Positions 49,777-58,664 of a stretch of 61,733 nucleotides of DNA are shown here, piece after piece. Both the position numbers and the translations under genes were made by a program. Under the pieces are notes generated by a model. It searched no databases and was not told where the DNA came from. It worked only from the letters and a program-made list of their open reading frames with translations. Within the stretch, counting starts at the first letter, position 1; every line of letters starts with the position of its first letter. This DNA comes from Candidatus Desulfosporosinus nitrosoreducens (lineage in GTDB: Bacteria > Bacillota > Desulfitobacteriia > Desulfitobacteriales > Desulfitobacteriaceae): contig NZ_JAVHUW010000071.1 in assembly GCF_030954495.1 (NCBI RefSeq), positions 1 to 61,733 on the forward strand, read 5' to 3'.

Positions 49777-50437
49777 TTCCATCCTCCTCTCGTTTCTCCT
49801 CCGGGGTGAATCGGTTATATTCGTACTCTTTTCTCAACCGAAGCGCTCCTTCAAACAACGCTAACATAGGTTCAATGCCACTTTCTAACGTCCGTGGGCT
49901 GCGAGCCAGAACCCAATCGGTCGTGGCTTCATCCAACGATCCAAAGATCATCTGACGAGCCACCCAAACATCGATTTTTGGAACTTCTTCCCGTTCTATA
50001 CCTTGTTGGATCACCTCCTCAATGAGCCTGAAATAATCTAACAAAGGACCGTTAATGGCCAAACGCACACTTAGATTAGGTTGTCTAAGCTCTAATTGTG
50101 TGACGATAGCCAAAGAACGATTATGTTCCATATAGGAAAAGTGAGTTCGAACAATCGTCCTTAAACGCGCCTCTGTTGTCTGGCAATGCTCTAATTCATT
50201 CCGAATACTGGCGATAAATTCTCCCATGCGCGATTGAAAAAGCCGTATAAGAATATCTTCCTTACTTTTGAAATATAAGTAAATCGTGCCGTCGGCAACC
50301 CCTGCCAAACGGGCAATTTTAGAAACTTGACATTGGTGGAATCCCGACTCTGCAATAGCTTCTATGGCAGCATCAAGGATCCGATCGAATTTCCCCTCGC
50401 GCTGCAGGCTCATGGAATCAACACTCCCCTTAGTCAT
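49763..50437 (-). CDS. fadR: TetR-family fatty-acid regulator FadR
   Basis: 224 residues. FDRILDAAIEAIAESGFHQC and VSKIARLAGVADGTIYLYFK-SKEDIL is the TetR helix-turn-helix; LAIVTQLELRQPNL and ARQMIFGSLDEATTDWV match B. subtilis FadR (YsiA) closely. It represses beta-oxidation genes until long-chain acyl-CoA binds. It heads its own target operon and has a perfect operator upstream. A second in-frame ATG (MSLQREGKF, 50413) is possible. Confidence 0.92.
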   Translation of the reverse strand: MTKGSVDSMSLQREGKFDRILDAAIEAIAESGFHQCQVSKIARLAGVADGTIYLYFKSKEDILIRLFQSRMGEFIASIRNELEHCQTTEARLRTIVRTHFSYMEHNRSLAIVTQLELRQPNLSVRLAINGPLLDYFRLIEEVIQQGIEREEVPKIDVWVARQMIFGSLDEATTDWVLARSPRTLESGIEPMLALFEGALRLRKEYEYNRFTPEEKREEDGNANS

Positions 50438-50459
50438 TGTTGCCTTGTGGTTAATTCTT

Positions 50460-50477
50460 TGAATGAATACTCATTCA
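50460..50477. promoter_or_regulatory. FadR operator
   Basis: TGAATGAATACTCATTCA, 22 bases upstream of fadR, matches the published Bacillus FadR consensus TGAATGANTANTCATTCA at every fixed base. A TATTATAAA lies just upstream on the minus strand. So the operon is autoregulated and derepressed by acyl-CoA. Confidence 0.9.
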
Positions 50478-50605
50478 TTAGGTTTTATAATATCATAGCT
50501 TATTTTAAAAATAAATAGATTTTTCAGAACTATTATGATTTTTTTAGACTATTGCAAAACCTTTTATTTAAGCTGTTTTCCTCAAATGCTTGCCGGCACC
50601 TGATC

Positions 50606-50633
50606 TTGACAATCTGCCGAACTCACGTATGAT
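50606..50633 (+). promoter_or_regulatory. Sigma-A promoter for a small protein
   Basis: TTGACA, 16 bases, TATGAT: perfect -35, one mismatch in -10. The gene follows 62 bases downstream. Confidence 0.75.
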
Positions 50634-50694
50634 TGACTTTAGAGTTTAACATCAAAGCTAAAGACTGAAGATTGAAAGGACAAGGTCGCGCATT

Positions 50695-50865
50695 ATGAAA
50701 GTTAAAATTTTCAGCTCTCCCGACTCCCGAATTTTAGACCAAGAGATCAATCGATGGCTGGAAGAAAACGGTTGGCTTCAAATACTTAATATCACGCAGA
50801 GTACCGGAGCCACGACGGTTATTTCTCTTTGGTACAATGAGCCTGATGTTCCTATCCTCGGCTAA
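50695..50865 (+). CDS. 56-residue conserved-looking small protein
   Basis: MKVKIFSSPDSRILDQEINR, then NGWLQILNITQSTG and VISLWYNEP. Strand-helix-strand-strand pattern, like small YezG/sporulation-linked unknowns of Firmicutes, but not assigned. It has its own promoter and a strong terminator, so it is monocistronic. The ribosome binding site is AAGGACAAGG, a little far from the ATG. Confidence 0.7.
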   Translation: MKVKIFSSPDSRILDQEINRWLEENGWLQILNITQSTGATTVISLWYNEPDVPILG

Positions 50866-50891
50866 TCTCAATCTTGTTTATTTCTGCCTGT

Positions 50892-50935
50892 AAAGAGAAG
50901 CTCTAGGCCAACTGAACTGCCTAGAGCTTCTCTTT
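50892..50935. terminator. Strong intrinsic terminator
   Basis: AAAGAGAAGCTCTAGGC and GCCTAGAGCTTCTCTTT, a 17-bp perfect stem with a 10-base loop, then TGTAATTTT. It separates the small gene from lutABC. Confidence 0.9.
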
Positions 50936-51057
50936 GTAATTTTATCCCTTTTATTAAGAATCGGCAAAGCATTCTTCCGCATCAAAACCCATGCAACCAG
51001 GAAATACTATCATTATAACTTATGCACTGAAACGTCATTACGAAGGGATGGTCGTTT

Positions 51058-51783
51058 ATGAAAATTTCCCTCTTTGCCACTTGTCTGGCGAATGCTCTAT
51101 ATCCGGACATAGATCTGACGATGGCAAAAATCCTCACATACTTGGGACATACTGTCGACGTACCCGAAGGACAAGCCTGTTGCGGACAAATTGCTTTCAA
51201 CTCCGGTTATTTCTCAGACGCCCGGGAAGTCGCCCGCACCCTGATTGATGCTTTTGAGCGAAGCGAAGTCGTCGTAGGGCCAAGCGGCTCCTGTATTGCC
51301 ATGATTCACCATTATTACCCTTTTCTTTTTGAGAATGATCCTGTTTATCTGGCCAAAGCCAATGACCTGATTCATAAAAGCTATGAATTTACACAGTTTC
51401 TTGTCGATGTGCTGCAAAAACCCGATTTAGGCGCTAAATATAAGGCTAAAGCAACCTATCACCCTTCCTGTCATGCCACCCGCCTCATGGGAATAAAAGA
51501 TGCCCCCCTGACCCTTATTGAACATGTTCAAGGCCTTGAACTTCTCCCCTTACCTGAGGCTCAATTATGCTGCGGCTTTGGCGGCACCTTCTCTGTCAAA
51601 ATGCCCAAGATCTCCGAAGCCATGGTTGCCGAAAAAGCTGAGCACGTCTTGGCCTCAGGAGCAAACCTGCTGCTGGGTCTGGACATGGGTTGTTTAATGA
51701 ACATTTCCGGTTATCTGGAGAAAATCAATAAGCCTATTAAAACCATGCACATCATTCAGTTGCTCGGGGAGGGAATGCAATAA
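51058..51783 (+). CDS. lutA: LutA, L-lactate utilisation Fe-S subunit
   Basis: 241 residues. Two CCG-type motifs, GQACCGQIAFNSG and AQLCCGFGGTFSVKMP, bind a cluster as in GlpC/HdrB-like proteins; TYHPSCHATRLMG also conserved. With LutB and LutC it oxidises L-lactate to pyruvate. First gene of a tightly packed operon. AAGGGATGG precedes the ATG. Confidence 0.93.
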   Translation: MKISLFATCLANALYPDIDLTMAKILTYLGHTVDVPEGQACCGQIAFNSGYFSDAREVARTLIDAFERSEVVVGPSGSCIAMIHHYYPFLFENDPVYLAKANDLIHKSYEFTQFLVDVLQKPDLGAKYKAKATYHPSCHATRLMGIKDAPLTLIEHVQGLELLPLPEAQLCCGFGGTFSVKMPKISEAMVAEKAEHVLASGANLLLGLDMGCLMNISGYLEKINKPIKTMHIIQLLGEGMQ

Positions 51784-53225
51784 TGTCTACATATAAGCCC
51801 ATTGTGGAAAAAAGGGTGGATTTAGCCTTAACCAACGATTTTTTGCGCAAGGCCACACGGCGGGCCACAGATCGTTTGCGCCACAATAAATATCAAGCCG
51901 CTGAAGAGTTAGGGGATTGGGAACAATGGCGTCTGGCCGGAGACACTATCCGCACCCACGTCATTGCTAACCTGGACTACTACCTTAAACAGCTCATTGC
52001 TCAAGTTGAAAAAAACGGCGGTCATGTTCACCTGGCGCAAACTCCCTCCGAGGCCGTGGAAATCGTGCGTCAGATTGCCCGGGACCATGGCGCCAAAACT
52101 ATTATTAAATCCAAATCCATGGTCTCGGAAGAGATCCACCTCAATCCTGCTTTAGAAAAAGATGGGATCAGTGTCGTGGAGACAGACCTCGGAGAATACA
52201 TACTCCAAGTAGCCGGGGAAGTTCCCTCTCATATCATCGTTCCCGCTATGCATAAAACCCGGCAGCAGGTCGCCGATATTTTCGAGCCTCTGGCCGGTCA
52301 CACCTTAAGCTCGGATACTCCCACCCTTACTCGTTTCGTGCGCCAGCAAATGCGTCAGAAGTTTTTGCAGGGTGACATTGGCATCACTGGATGCAATTTT
52401 GCCGTCGCGGATACCGGAAGCATCGTCATGGTGACAAACGAAGGAAACGGGCGAATGGTGAGCACACTGCCCCGGATTCAAATTACCCTGATGGGGATGG
52501 AGCGCATCGTCCCTTCCTTCCGTGAACTAAGCGTCCTGCTCAATCTCCTCGCCCGGAGTGCCACGGGACAGCGGCTTTCCAGCTACACCACCATCCTCAC
52601 TCCCCCCAAGCATGCCACGGATGCCGACGGACCCGAAGAATTCCATCTCGTTATTCTCGATCACAACCGCTCCGAAATCCTCGGTGACCCTACCTTCCGT
52701 CAATCCCTGAAATGTATTCGCTGCGGCGCCTGTTTTAATGTCTGCCCAGTTTACCGTCAGATTGGCGGACATGCTTACGGATCGGTCTATTCCGGCCCGA
52801 TTGGCTCCGTGATCACGCCCTTGTTAGAAAAAGACTGGGAAAAATGGGGGCACCTTCCCTACTTTTCCTCTCTTTGCGGGGCCTGCTCCGAAGCCTGCCC
52901 GGTTCGCATTCCTCTTCACGACCTCCTCGTCAAACTCAGAGCACGCAAAACTCTTACAGGACATACTCCGCAGATTGAAAAACGGATTTTCCAAGCCTAT
53001 CGCTTCATGTTCACCCATGAAAAAACCTTGCGCCGTGCATTGCGCCTCGGGGCACGGTTCCAATTCCCCTTCGTGCAGCATGACCGCATCGTCAGCGGCC
53101 CGCCGCCTCTCTCCAATTGGACTAAAAGCAAGACTTTGCCGATGGTTGCCTCTAAATCCTTTATGTACCTGTGGGAGGAAGCCAAACGCCAAGGAACAAT
53201 CCCCACCCCCAACTCCAAAGAGTAA
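51783..53225 (+). CDS. lutB: LutB, L-lactate utilisation Fe-S subunit
   Basis: 480 residues. N-terminal LUD domain (SKSMVSEEIHLNPALE, CNFAVADTGSIVMVTNEGN), then two 4Fe-4S motifs: CIRCGACFNVCPVYRQIGG and CGACSEACPVRIPL. It passes electrons within the LutABC complex. Starts in the lutA stop (TAATG); 3' end overlaps nothing; GGGAGGG upstream. Confidence 0.95.
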   Translation: MSTYKPIVEKRVDLALTNDFLRKATRRATDRLRHNKYQAAEELGDWEQWRLAGDTIRTHVIANLDYYLKQLIAQVEKNGGHVHLAQTPSEAVEIVRQIARDHGAKTIIKSKSMVSEEIHLNPALEKDGISVVETDLGEYILQVAGEVPSHIIVPAMHKTRQQVADIFEPLAGHTLSSDTPTLTRFVRQQMRQKFLQGDIGITGCNFAVADTGSIVMVTNEGNGRMVSTLPRIQITLMGMERIVPSFRELSVLLNLLARSATGQRLSSYTTILTPPKHATDADGPEEFHLVILDHNRSEILGDPTFRQSLKCIRCGACFNVCPVYRQIGGHAYGSVYSGPIGSVITPLLEKDWEKWGHLPYFSSLCGACSEACPVRIPLHDLLVKLRARKTLTGHTPQIEKRIFQAYRFMFTHEKTLRRALRLGARFQFPFVQHDRIVSGPPPLSNWTKSKTLPMVASKSFMYLWEEAKRQGTIPTPNSKE

Positions 53226-53240
53226 AATGAGGTGAGAGCA

Positions 53241-53939
53241 ATGACCAATACCAACGATTTCATCAGCCTTCTAGCGTCCAAGCTTGGACGTTCCACTCCC
53301 ACTTCCGCCCCAACCCCGGTGGACTTTGACGTTCCCGTTTATCAAGTCTCCGATCAGGAGCGGGCCGCAACGTTTCTCAACAATTGGCAGGCCCTGGGGG
53401 GGAAAGGCCAAATCATTAAGTCCCCCCAGGAAGCCGCAGACTGTCTCCAAGCATGGTTCGGCGAGCTTTTCCCGGATCAGCCCCAAGAACAGGCCATCGT
53501 GAGCTGGAATTTGCTCCCTGCCATCGCGGAGTCCGCCTTTTCCAAGTTAAACTGGCCCCTTGTTCCCTATCCCCAGGTAGCCCTTACGCCAGGCCAACGT
53601 CATGAATTGGCGGCTCAAGCGGAGCTTGGTGTGACCGGGGCGGACTGGGGGATTGCTCTTTCCGGCACGGTTGTTACTTGCAGCAATCCGCAGCGCGGCC
53701 GCGCCGTCAGCCTGCTTCCTCCCCGCCATCTGGCCATCCTGGAGACCTCAAAACTGCGCAATAACCTCAGTGAAGTCTTGAGTGAAATTGCCGCTACGGG
53801 AACACCGCCTGCGGCCTTGGAATTTATTACGGGTCCCAGTCGAACCTCAGACATAGAAATGGATCTCTCCATCGGAGTACACGGACCGATTGAAGTCTAC
53901 GTCCTCCTTGTCGACGATTCCGGCGAAGCGGAAATGTGA
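53241..53939 (+). CDS. lutC: LutC, L-lactate utilisation LUD protein
   Basis: About 232 residues. LUD domain with LGVTGADWGIALSGTVV, RAVSLLPPRHLAIL and FITGPSRTSDIEMDLSIGVHGP, a pattern typical of LutC/YkgG. ATG 53241 with AGGTGA six bases before; the GTG at 53232 is less likely. Closes the operon before a strong terminator. Confidence 0.93.
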   Translation: MTNTNDFISLLASKLGRSTPTSAPTPVDFDVPVYQVSDQERAATFLNNWQALGGKGQIIKSPQEAADCLQAWFGELFPDQPQEQAIVSWNLLPAIAESAFSKLNWPLVPYPQVALTPGQRHELAAQAELGVTGADWGIALSGTVVTCSNPQRGRAVSLLPPRHLAILETSKLRNNLSEVLSEIAATGTPPAALEFITGPSRTSDIEMDLSIGVHGPIEVYVLLVDDSGEAEM

Positions 53940-53945
53940 GTAAGT

Positions 53946-53985
53946 AAAAAGTCTACCTCGTCGATCCAGACAAGGTAGACTTTTT
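53946..53985. terminator. Bidirectional terminator between lutC and splB
   Basis: AAAAAGTCTACCT pairs with AGGTAGACTTTTT; A-run on one side, T-run on the other, so it ends both converging transcripts. Confidence 0.92.
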
Positions 53986-54009
53986 AGTACAAGAGAATTA
54001 AAGAAGTTG

Positions 54010-55053
54010 TTAAATAAAATACTCCACTTTAGCCGCGGGAAAATAAAGTTTAACTTGGTCCTGGAAAAATTCTCTTAACTCCGCCAAGGTCTCCGGCGGA
54101 TAAATATATTTTCCATAGCCAAACTGACCGTATTTAAATTTTCTCTCTTCCTCCGCCATGGGCAGCGACGAGGCCGGAAACACCTCCAGAATCCTTGCTT
54201 TGGCTTTCAGAGTATAGCGATGGGAGATGAACTCCAACGTCAGTTGCTCAGGAGACCAACCTCCGGGAGCTAATTTCTCTAATTCCTCCGCCGTTCTCTC
54301 CAATAAGCGGCGATATTCCTCCTGCCATCCCGGAAACCTAAAAACAGGCGCAATAATAAAACCCAAAGGATAGCCCGCCTTAAGTACCTTACCGGCCGCA
54401 ACAATCCTATCTTCAGGGGCAGGGGTTAAATGTTCGAACCTTTGCACAACGGTAGCGCAATTCAAGCTAAAGCGAAACCGAGTATGTCCCTCATGACGAG
54501 CGGAAAGCAAGGAATCCACTTCCGTAAACTTGGTCACAAAGCGAAACCGTCCGTGTTCTTCGTGCCCAAAAAATTCAATAGTCTGCTTTAAGGCCCCTGT
54601 ATACTGTTCTGTCGGCAGGGGATCTGATGTTGCCGCCCCTTCAAAGTAAGTTAATTCAGGAGAACGCTCCTGGATCAGCTTGGCGGCTATAGCCAAGATC
54701 TCATCAAGGTTAACGTAGATACGAATATAGGGTTTCTTGCCCAGGGTTGTCGCCAAATAACAATATTCGCACATTCCGGGGCAGCTTGTAACCAGCGGCA
54801 GTTGATAATGGGCGGAAGGTTTGCAGGATTGAAATTTTTCACTGCGCCGCACGCCTATCACTAAGGTCCTCTTGGCCTCTCGATAAGCCTGGGCAGGATT
54901 TGCTCCGGGAATTCCTGTCACCCGGTTATGCGAAGGCGTGGGAGTTGTGGGAACTCCCATTGTTTGAAAACCTTCGACCAGCATCTTGCCCAGTGGGTAA
55001 TCGAGAGCCTTCGGCTCAAAGAAAACACGACTTGGCACAAAGCCTTTTGTCAC
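54010..55053 (-). CDS. splB: Spore photoproduct lyase
   Basis: 347 residues from GTG 55053, preceded by GAGGTGA. Radical SAM cluster motif CPGMCEYC at 91-98. It reverses the thymine dimer 5-thyminyl-dihydrothymine in germinating spores. The hydrogen-donor Cys141 of the Bacillus enzyme is Ala here (EGAATSDP); Cys77, 14 residues before the cluster, is present as in clostridial enzymes. The family is found only in spore formers. Confidence 0.93.
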   Translation of the reverse strand: MTKGFVPSRVFFEPKALDYPLGKMLVEGFQTMGVPTTPTPSHNRVTGIPGANPAQAYREAKRTLVIGVRRSEKFQSCKPSAHYQLPLVTSCPGMCEYCYLATTLGKKPYIRIYVNLDEILAIAAKLIQERSPELTYFEGAATSDPLPTEQYTGALKQTIEFFGHEEHGRFRFVTKFTEVDSLLSARHEGHTRFRFSLNCATVVQRFEHLTPAPEDRIVAAGKVLKAGYPLGFIIAPVFRFPGWQEEYRRLLERTAEELEKLAPGGWSPEQLTLEFISHRYTLKAKARILEVFPASSLPMAEEERKFKYGQFGYGKYIYPPETLAELREFFQDQVKLYFPAAKVEYFI

Positions 55054-55123
55054 AATTCTTCACCTCAAGCTTAGACTGCCCTTGTAATAGAAAATCAACT
55101 CCTAAAGCTTTATATTTATCGCC

Positions 55124-56800
55124 TTAAAATTTGCCGGATTTAAAAATTGAAACAAAGAGCCAGATCAACATTAAAATCGCCGCGCCAAATCCTATTTCAA
55201 TCGCTGGGATTTGCCAAAGCATGATGGGCTGACGACCTAAAGCCGAAGCGATAATCAAACCCATCATAACGATGCTAAAGGATAGCAGCACAATACTGAA
55301 GGAAATCTGATTCGCTATACGGTCTAATTTGCGCAGAAAAACATCCAGTTCGGGGACACCCACGTCTAAATGAATCTTGCCGCACAGGACATCACGCATT
55401 AAGACTTTCATTTGTTTGGGAAGATCAACCAACAGTTCACTATAATCCATGATATTATGCCACACCCGACCGGCAATCGTGCTTGGCTGATAACGTTCTT
55501 TAAGCAAGCGAAGTCCAAAGGGTTTGGCCATATCCATAATGCTCAGTTGAGGGTCAAGCTTTTCTACGATTCCTTCTAAAAGCAATAATGATTTTGCTAA
55601 TAAGGTAAAATCCGCGGGAATCCGAATCTGATGACGAAAGGCAATTGCCAATAGATCTCCGACAGCGCCGCCCAGGCTAATCCGGCTCATAGGAACATCC
55701 ATATACTTTTCCCGCAGCTCGTCTACTTCCTTAGACAGGAGCGATAAATTGACATCCTCGGGCATAATTCCGATTTTCAAAACAGCTTGGATCATGCTCT
55801 CGGTATTCTGGCGCATCATAGCAATGACCATAGAGGCAAAATTGTATTTCATTTCCTGAGTCAGTCTGCCGACCATACCAAAATCGATAAAAGAGAGCAC
55901 CCCATCTGGCAAGAGAAAAATGTTCCCCGGATGCGGGTCCCCATGGAAAAACCCTTCAATTAACACTTGGTGAAAAAGCGCTTTCACTAAATGTTCGGCA
56001 ATATCCTTGCGATTATAGCCGTTTCTATCGATCTCTTCAAATCGATTGAGTTTTACGCCCTCTACGTACTCCATGGTCAAAACCTTCTGAGTTGAGTAGT
56101 CCCAATAAATATTCGGTATGTGTATCGTTGAATCCGTCTTGAATTGCTTAGCAATTTTCTCGGCATTGCGGGCTTCAATGGTATAATCAAGTTCATTGCG
56201 CAAGGATTTGGCGAATTCTTCAACCACCTCTCGCAATTGAAGGCGTTCCATACGCGCTACACGGTGTTCTGCCAAAGTTGCCAGATCCAAGAGAATTTCC
56301 AGATCAGTTTCAATTAAAACTTTAATGTTGGGACGCTGGACTTTTACGGCAACTCTTTCTCCCGTGCGCAGTTGAGCGCGATGCACCTGACCGATCGAAG
56401 CCGCCGCAAGCACCGTTTCTTCAAACGTCGTAAAAATCTCCTCAAGCGGAGCGCCTAATTCTTCCTCAATGATCCGGCGCACTTCTTCAAAAGCAAAAGG
56501 CGCAACACTATCTTGCAATTTTACCAGCTCTGACAGTATTTCTTCGGGAATAATATCCGCTCGCGTACTGGCAATCTGACCTATTTTAACATAGGTTGGC
56601 CCCAGTTCCTCTAAAACCTGACGTATCCGTTCTCCCATCGACAGAGGGTCTATTTCTTCCCAATCCGTAAATAGACGTTTAGGAAGTGAAAGCATATGTA
56701 TTAGGCCAATCTCTTCCACAAAAAAACCAAATCCGTGGCGAGCAAGGACTTTAGCGACATCTCTATAACGTTTCAAATGGCGAATTCTCTTTCCGATCAT
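55124..56800 (-). CDS. UbiB/ABC1-family atypical kinase
   Basis: 558 residues. KxGQ motif in YVKIGQIASTRADIIP, ALA-rich loop AAASIGQVHRA, invariant Lys in VAVKVQRP, and HGDPHPGNIFLLPDG with DFG as SFIDFGMVGRL define the ABC1/AarF fold. Two C-terminal membrane helices (residues ~495-520 and 528-550). It supports isoprenoid quinone synthesis or membrane lipid handling, possibly through ATPase activity. Confidence 0.92.
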   Translation of the reverse strand: MIGKRIRHLKRYRDVAKVLARHGFGFFVEEIGLIHMLSLPKRLFTDWEEIDPLSMGERIRQVLEELGPTYVKIGQIASTRADIIPEEILSELVKLQDSVAPFAFEEVRRIIEEELGAPLEEIFTTFEETVLAAASIGQVHRAQLRTGERVAVKVQRPNIKVLIETDLEILLDLATLAEHRVARMERLQLREVVEEFAKSLRNELDYTIEARNAEKIAKQFKTDSTIHIPNIYWDYSTQKVLTMEYVEGVKLNRFEEIDRNGYNRKDIAEHLVKALFHQVLIEGFFHGDPHPGNIFLLPDGVLSFIDFGMVGRLTQEMKYNFASMVIAMMRQNTESMIQAVLKIGIMPEDVNLSLLSKEVDELREKYMDVPMSRISLGGAVGDLLAIAFRHQIRIPADFTLLAKSLLLLEGIVEKLDPQLSIMDMAKPFGLRLLKERYQPSTIAGRVWHNIMDYSELLVDLPKQMKVLMRDVLCGKIHLDVGVPELDVFLRKLDRIANQISFSIVLLSFSIVMMGLIIASALGRQPIMLWQIPAIEIGFGAAILMLIWLFVSIFKSGKF

Positions 56801-57030
56801 CCTAATGTCCCCTCCGCTCTATCTTCAATCACCGACCGAAACATCCCCTCAACCTGCCCTCGATTTTCCGAAGATTATGTTGCTTCTGAAACTAATTGGC
56901 ATCTGATACGCCAATCAATAAAAAGCATTTACTCAGAACAACAGAAGTATTCCGACAGGCTTTTCAAAAGCAACATAATTTCCAGATAAGCAAATGTAAG
57001 AGCTTTAGGCTTCATTATTAGAGGTGAAGA

Positions 57031-57056
57031 ACGGGCCTAAGAAAAGTTAGGCCCGT
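57031..57056. terminator. Hairpin between phasin-like gene and UbiB-family gene
   Basis: ACGGGCCTAA and TTAGGCCCGT, a perfect 10-bp stem with a six-base loop. Weak T-tracts. It ends the phasin-like transcript 18 bases after its stop. Confidence 0.65.
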
Positions 57057-57074
57057 CTAATAAAGTTTAAATAA

Positions 57075-57383
57075 TCAGCGATTTCCTAAATCCTTAAGGG
57101 TATTTTCCAAATCTGCAATACGTTTTTCTAAGCGCTCCAAATCAGCTTTTGTAGGGATATTCAACTCTGTGAGCAGCTTCTCCAGTTGATCATGTATCCG
57201 GGTGTTCATTTCTTTCTTTTCCGCTTCACCTTTCTCCAGCAGTTCACGAAGCAAATCCTTTGATTCAGATGACGTTACCTCCCCTTTTTTAACCATCTCG
57301 TCTACAAATTTCTCAATTTGTTCTCTGCTGACAACCGCCAATCCCAAACCAAGTGACAACCCTTTGCGAATCAGATCTTTCAT
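57075..57383 (-). CDS. Phasin-like coiled-coil protein
   Basis: 102 residues, highly charged and helical. Begins LIRKGLSLGLGLAVVSREQI, and the rest is a coiled coil (KKEMNTRIHDQLEKLLTELN, ADLERLEKRIADLE). It matches the phasin-like/PHA-synthesis-regulator group common in Firmicutes. No PHA genes nearby, so the actual partner is open. Confidence 0.75.
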   Translation of the reverse strand: MKDLIRKGLSLGLGLAVVSREQIEKFVDEMVKKGEVTSSESKDLLRELLEKGEAEKKEMNTRIHDQLEKLLTELNIPTKADLERLEKRIADLENTLKDLGNR

Positions 57384-57514
57384 AATAGTATTTTCCCCCT
57401 TTAATTTCTAGCGACTTTAGTTAGAACAAGGAGACCTACGTTCGTTTATTAATAGACTTAACTTCTATGTATTATTCTAAACTACTTTAAGATTGTTTAC
57501 AAAAATACTCTAAC

Positions 57515-57584
57515 TTATTAGAGTTTTTCTTAGCGGATTACAGAAAAACTTATTAGAGTTTTTCTTAGCGGATTACAGAAAAAT
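57515..57584 (+). repeat. Two perfect 35-bp tandem repeats
   Basis: Unit CTTATTAGAGTTTTTCTTAG plus 15 further bases ending CAGAAAAA is present at 57515-57549 and 57550-57584 with no mismatch. TTAGAG/T-rich unit lies in the intergenic region. Confidence 0.95.
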
Positions 57585-57685
57585 TAATTTGTTCCCTTTA
57601 CTTACGCCATTGTGAATTAAGAGGTGTTCAACAGTCTTCATAAGCTCTCTTAAAAGCTCGTGAACAAGAATTAAAAGCGCTTAAT

Positions 57686-57714
57686 AAGTTTTCATCAGTG
57701 ATGAGAACTTTTTT
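57686..57714 (+). terminator. Leader terminator upstream of the NlpC/P60 gene
   Basis: AAGTTTTCATC pairs with GATGAGAACTT (one G-U pair) around AGT, then TTTT. It precedes the gene's start by 178 bases, which suggests attenuation or a separate short transcript. Confidence 0.6.
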
Positions 57715-57891
57715 ATGCGCAAAAAAGTTTTAAAAGTTAATGACCTATACTCAAGAAACGGTTCGGAAAAATGTACCAAGGACAAGTTGGACAGTTTACG
57801 GTATACTAAGAGACAACCTCGCAAGGACATTGCAGTTGCTAGTTATGCTAATAGATTTGACGCCTCACAGGTCAATGAAAGGATGATAAAC

Positions 57892-58623
57892 ATGACAAGC
57901 TTGAAAAATATTAAACACTTTAAATATAAGAAATGGATACTTCTTTCTATTCCTATCATCTCTACAATCTCATTTGTTACAATTATCACAGCTGCACCTT
58001 TAACATTAAGTAAAGATTCGATTCCGGCAACCGCAGTAGTCTCATCCGTGGCGGCAGATAAATCAGAGCCTCAACAAACTACAGCTGCTTCCAGCGTTCC
58101 TTCAACTTCCAAAGAAACTGCTCCGTCGACCCCAAAAGCTGTCTCTTCAACTCCCACGAAACCGAAGCAAACTCAACCCATAAAAACCACTAGCCCTATA
58201 CATCCATCAACGTCGAGAAGCTCTTCCTCTCCAGCGTCGTCAGCGCCACCACAATCAACCCGAACAAATTCTGTTATAGCCACTGCCAAAGAATATATCG
58301 GCGTACCTTATGTGTATGGAGGAACAACCCCCGCCGGATTTGACTGCTCTGGCTTTGTCCAGTATGTTTTTGCTAAAAATGATATTAACCTTCCCCGAGT
58401 CTCCCGGGATCAGTATAAGGTTGGCACCTCTGTCTCCTATGACAATTTAAAGCCAGGAGATATTGTCTTCTTTTCTTTAGCTAAAAACGGGGTCGTTGAT
58501 CATGAAGGAATCTATGTCGGCGATAATCAATTTATTAACGCAGCCAGTTCCAAAGGAGTTACCATTTATACTTTAGGACCTTACTGGCAATCCGTATATT
58601 TAGGAGCAAAGCGAGTAGTATAG
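57892..58623 (+). CDS. Secreted NlpC/P60 cell-wall peptidase
   Basis: 243 residues from ATG 57892 (AAAGGATG before it). Signal peptide: KYKKWILLSIPIISTISFVT; then a Ser/Thr/Pro/Ala-rich linker (to ~residue 130); then the catalytic domain with AGFDCSGFVQYVF (Cys), VDHEGIYVG (His) and a further INAASSKG polar residue. It cuts gamma-D-Glu-diaminopimelate peptide bonds. The linker is typical of wall-spanning proteins. Confidence 0.9.
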   Translation: MTSLKNIKHFKYKKWILLSIPIISTISFVTIITAAPLTLSKDSIPATAVVSSVAADKSEPQQTTAASSVPSTSKETAPSTPKAVSSTPTKPKQTQPIKTTSPIHPSTSRSSSSPASSAPPQSTRTNSVIATAKEYIGVPYVYGGTTPAGFDCSGFVQYVFAKNDINLPRVSRDQYKVGTSVSYDNLKPGDIVFFSLAKNGVVDHEGIYVGDNQFINAASSKGVTIYTLGPYWQSVYLGAKRVV

Positions 58624-58664
58624 CTAATTGAATTCAAACTTTTAAATGGTTTAATCTTTAAAAG

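Larger units (their letters stand above)
57384..57891 (+). other. 508-bp leader/intergenic region before the NlpC/P60 gene
   Basis: Contains an ACTCTAA-CTTA-TTAGAGT hairpin with TTTTT (57508-57531), a tandem 35-bp repeat, a second hairpin-terminator at 57686-57714 and 178 bases before the gene's best start. An open frame from ATG 57715 continues into the gene but begins directly behind the terminator T-run and lacks a ribosome binding site. No known riboswitch motif recognised. Confidence 0.5.

Noticed and set aside
50991..51248. 85-codon plus-strand frame overlapping lutA
   Set aside because: Different phase from the LutA frame that carries the CCG motifs; no ribosome binding site.
57715..57891. 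N-terminal extension of the NlpC/P60 protein
   Set aside because: ATG lies right after a terminator T-run without a ribosome binding site; the signal peptide follows ATG 57892, which has AAAGGATG.
57384..57891. c-di-AMP (ydaO) riboswitch
   Set aside because: Conserved sequence blocks of that class were not found by reading the region.
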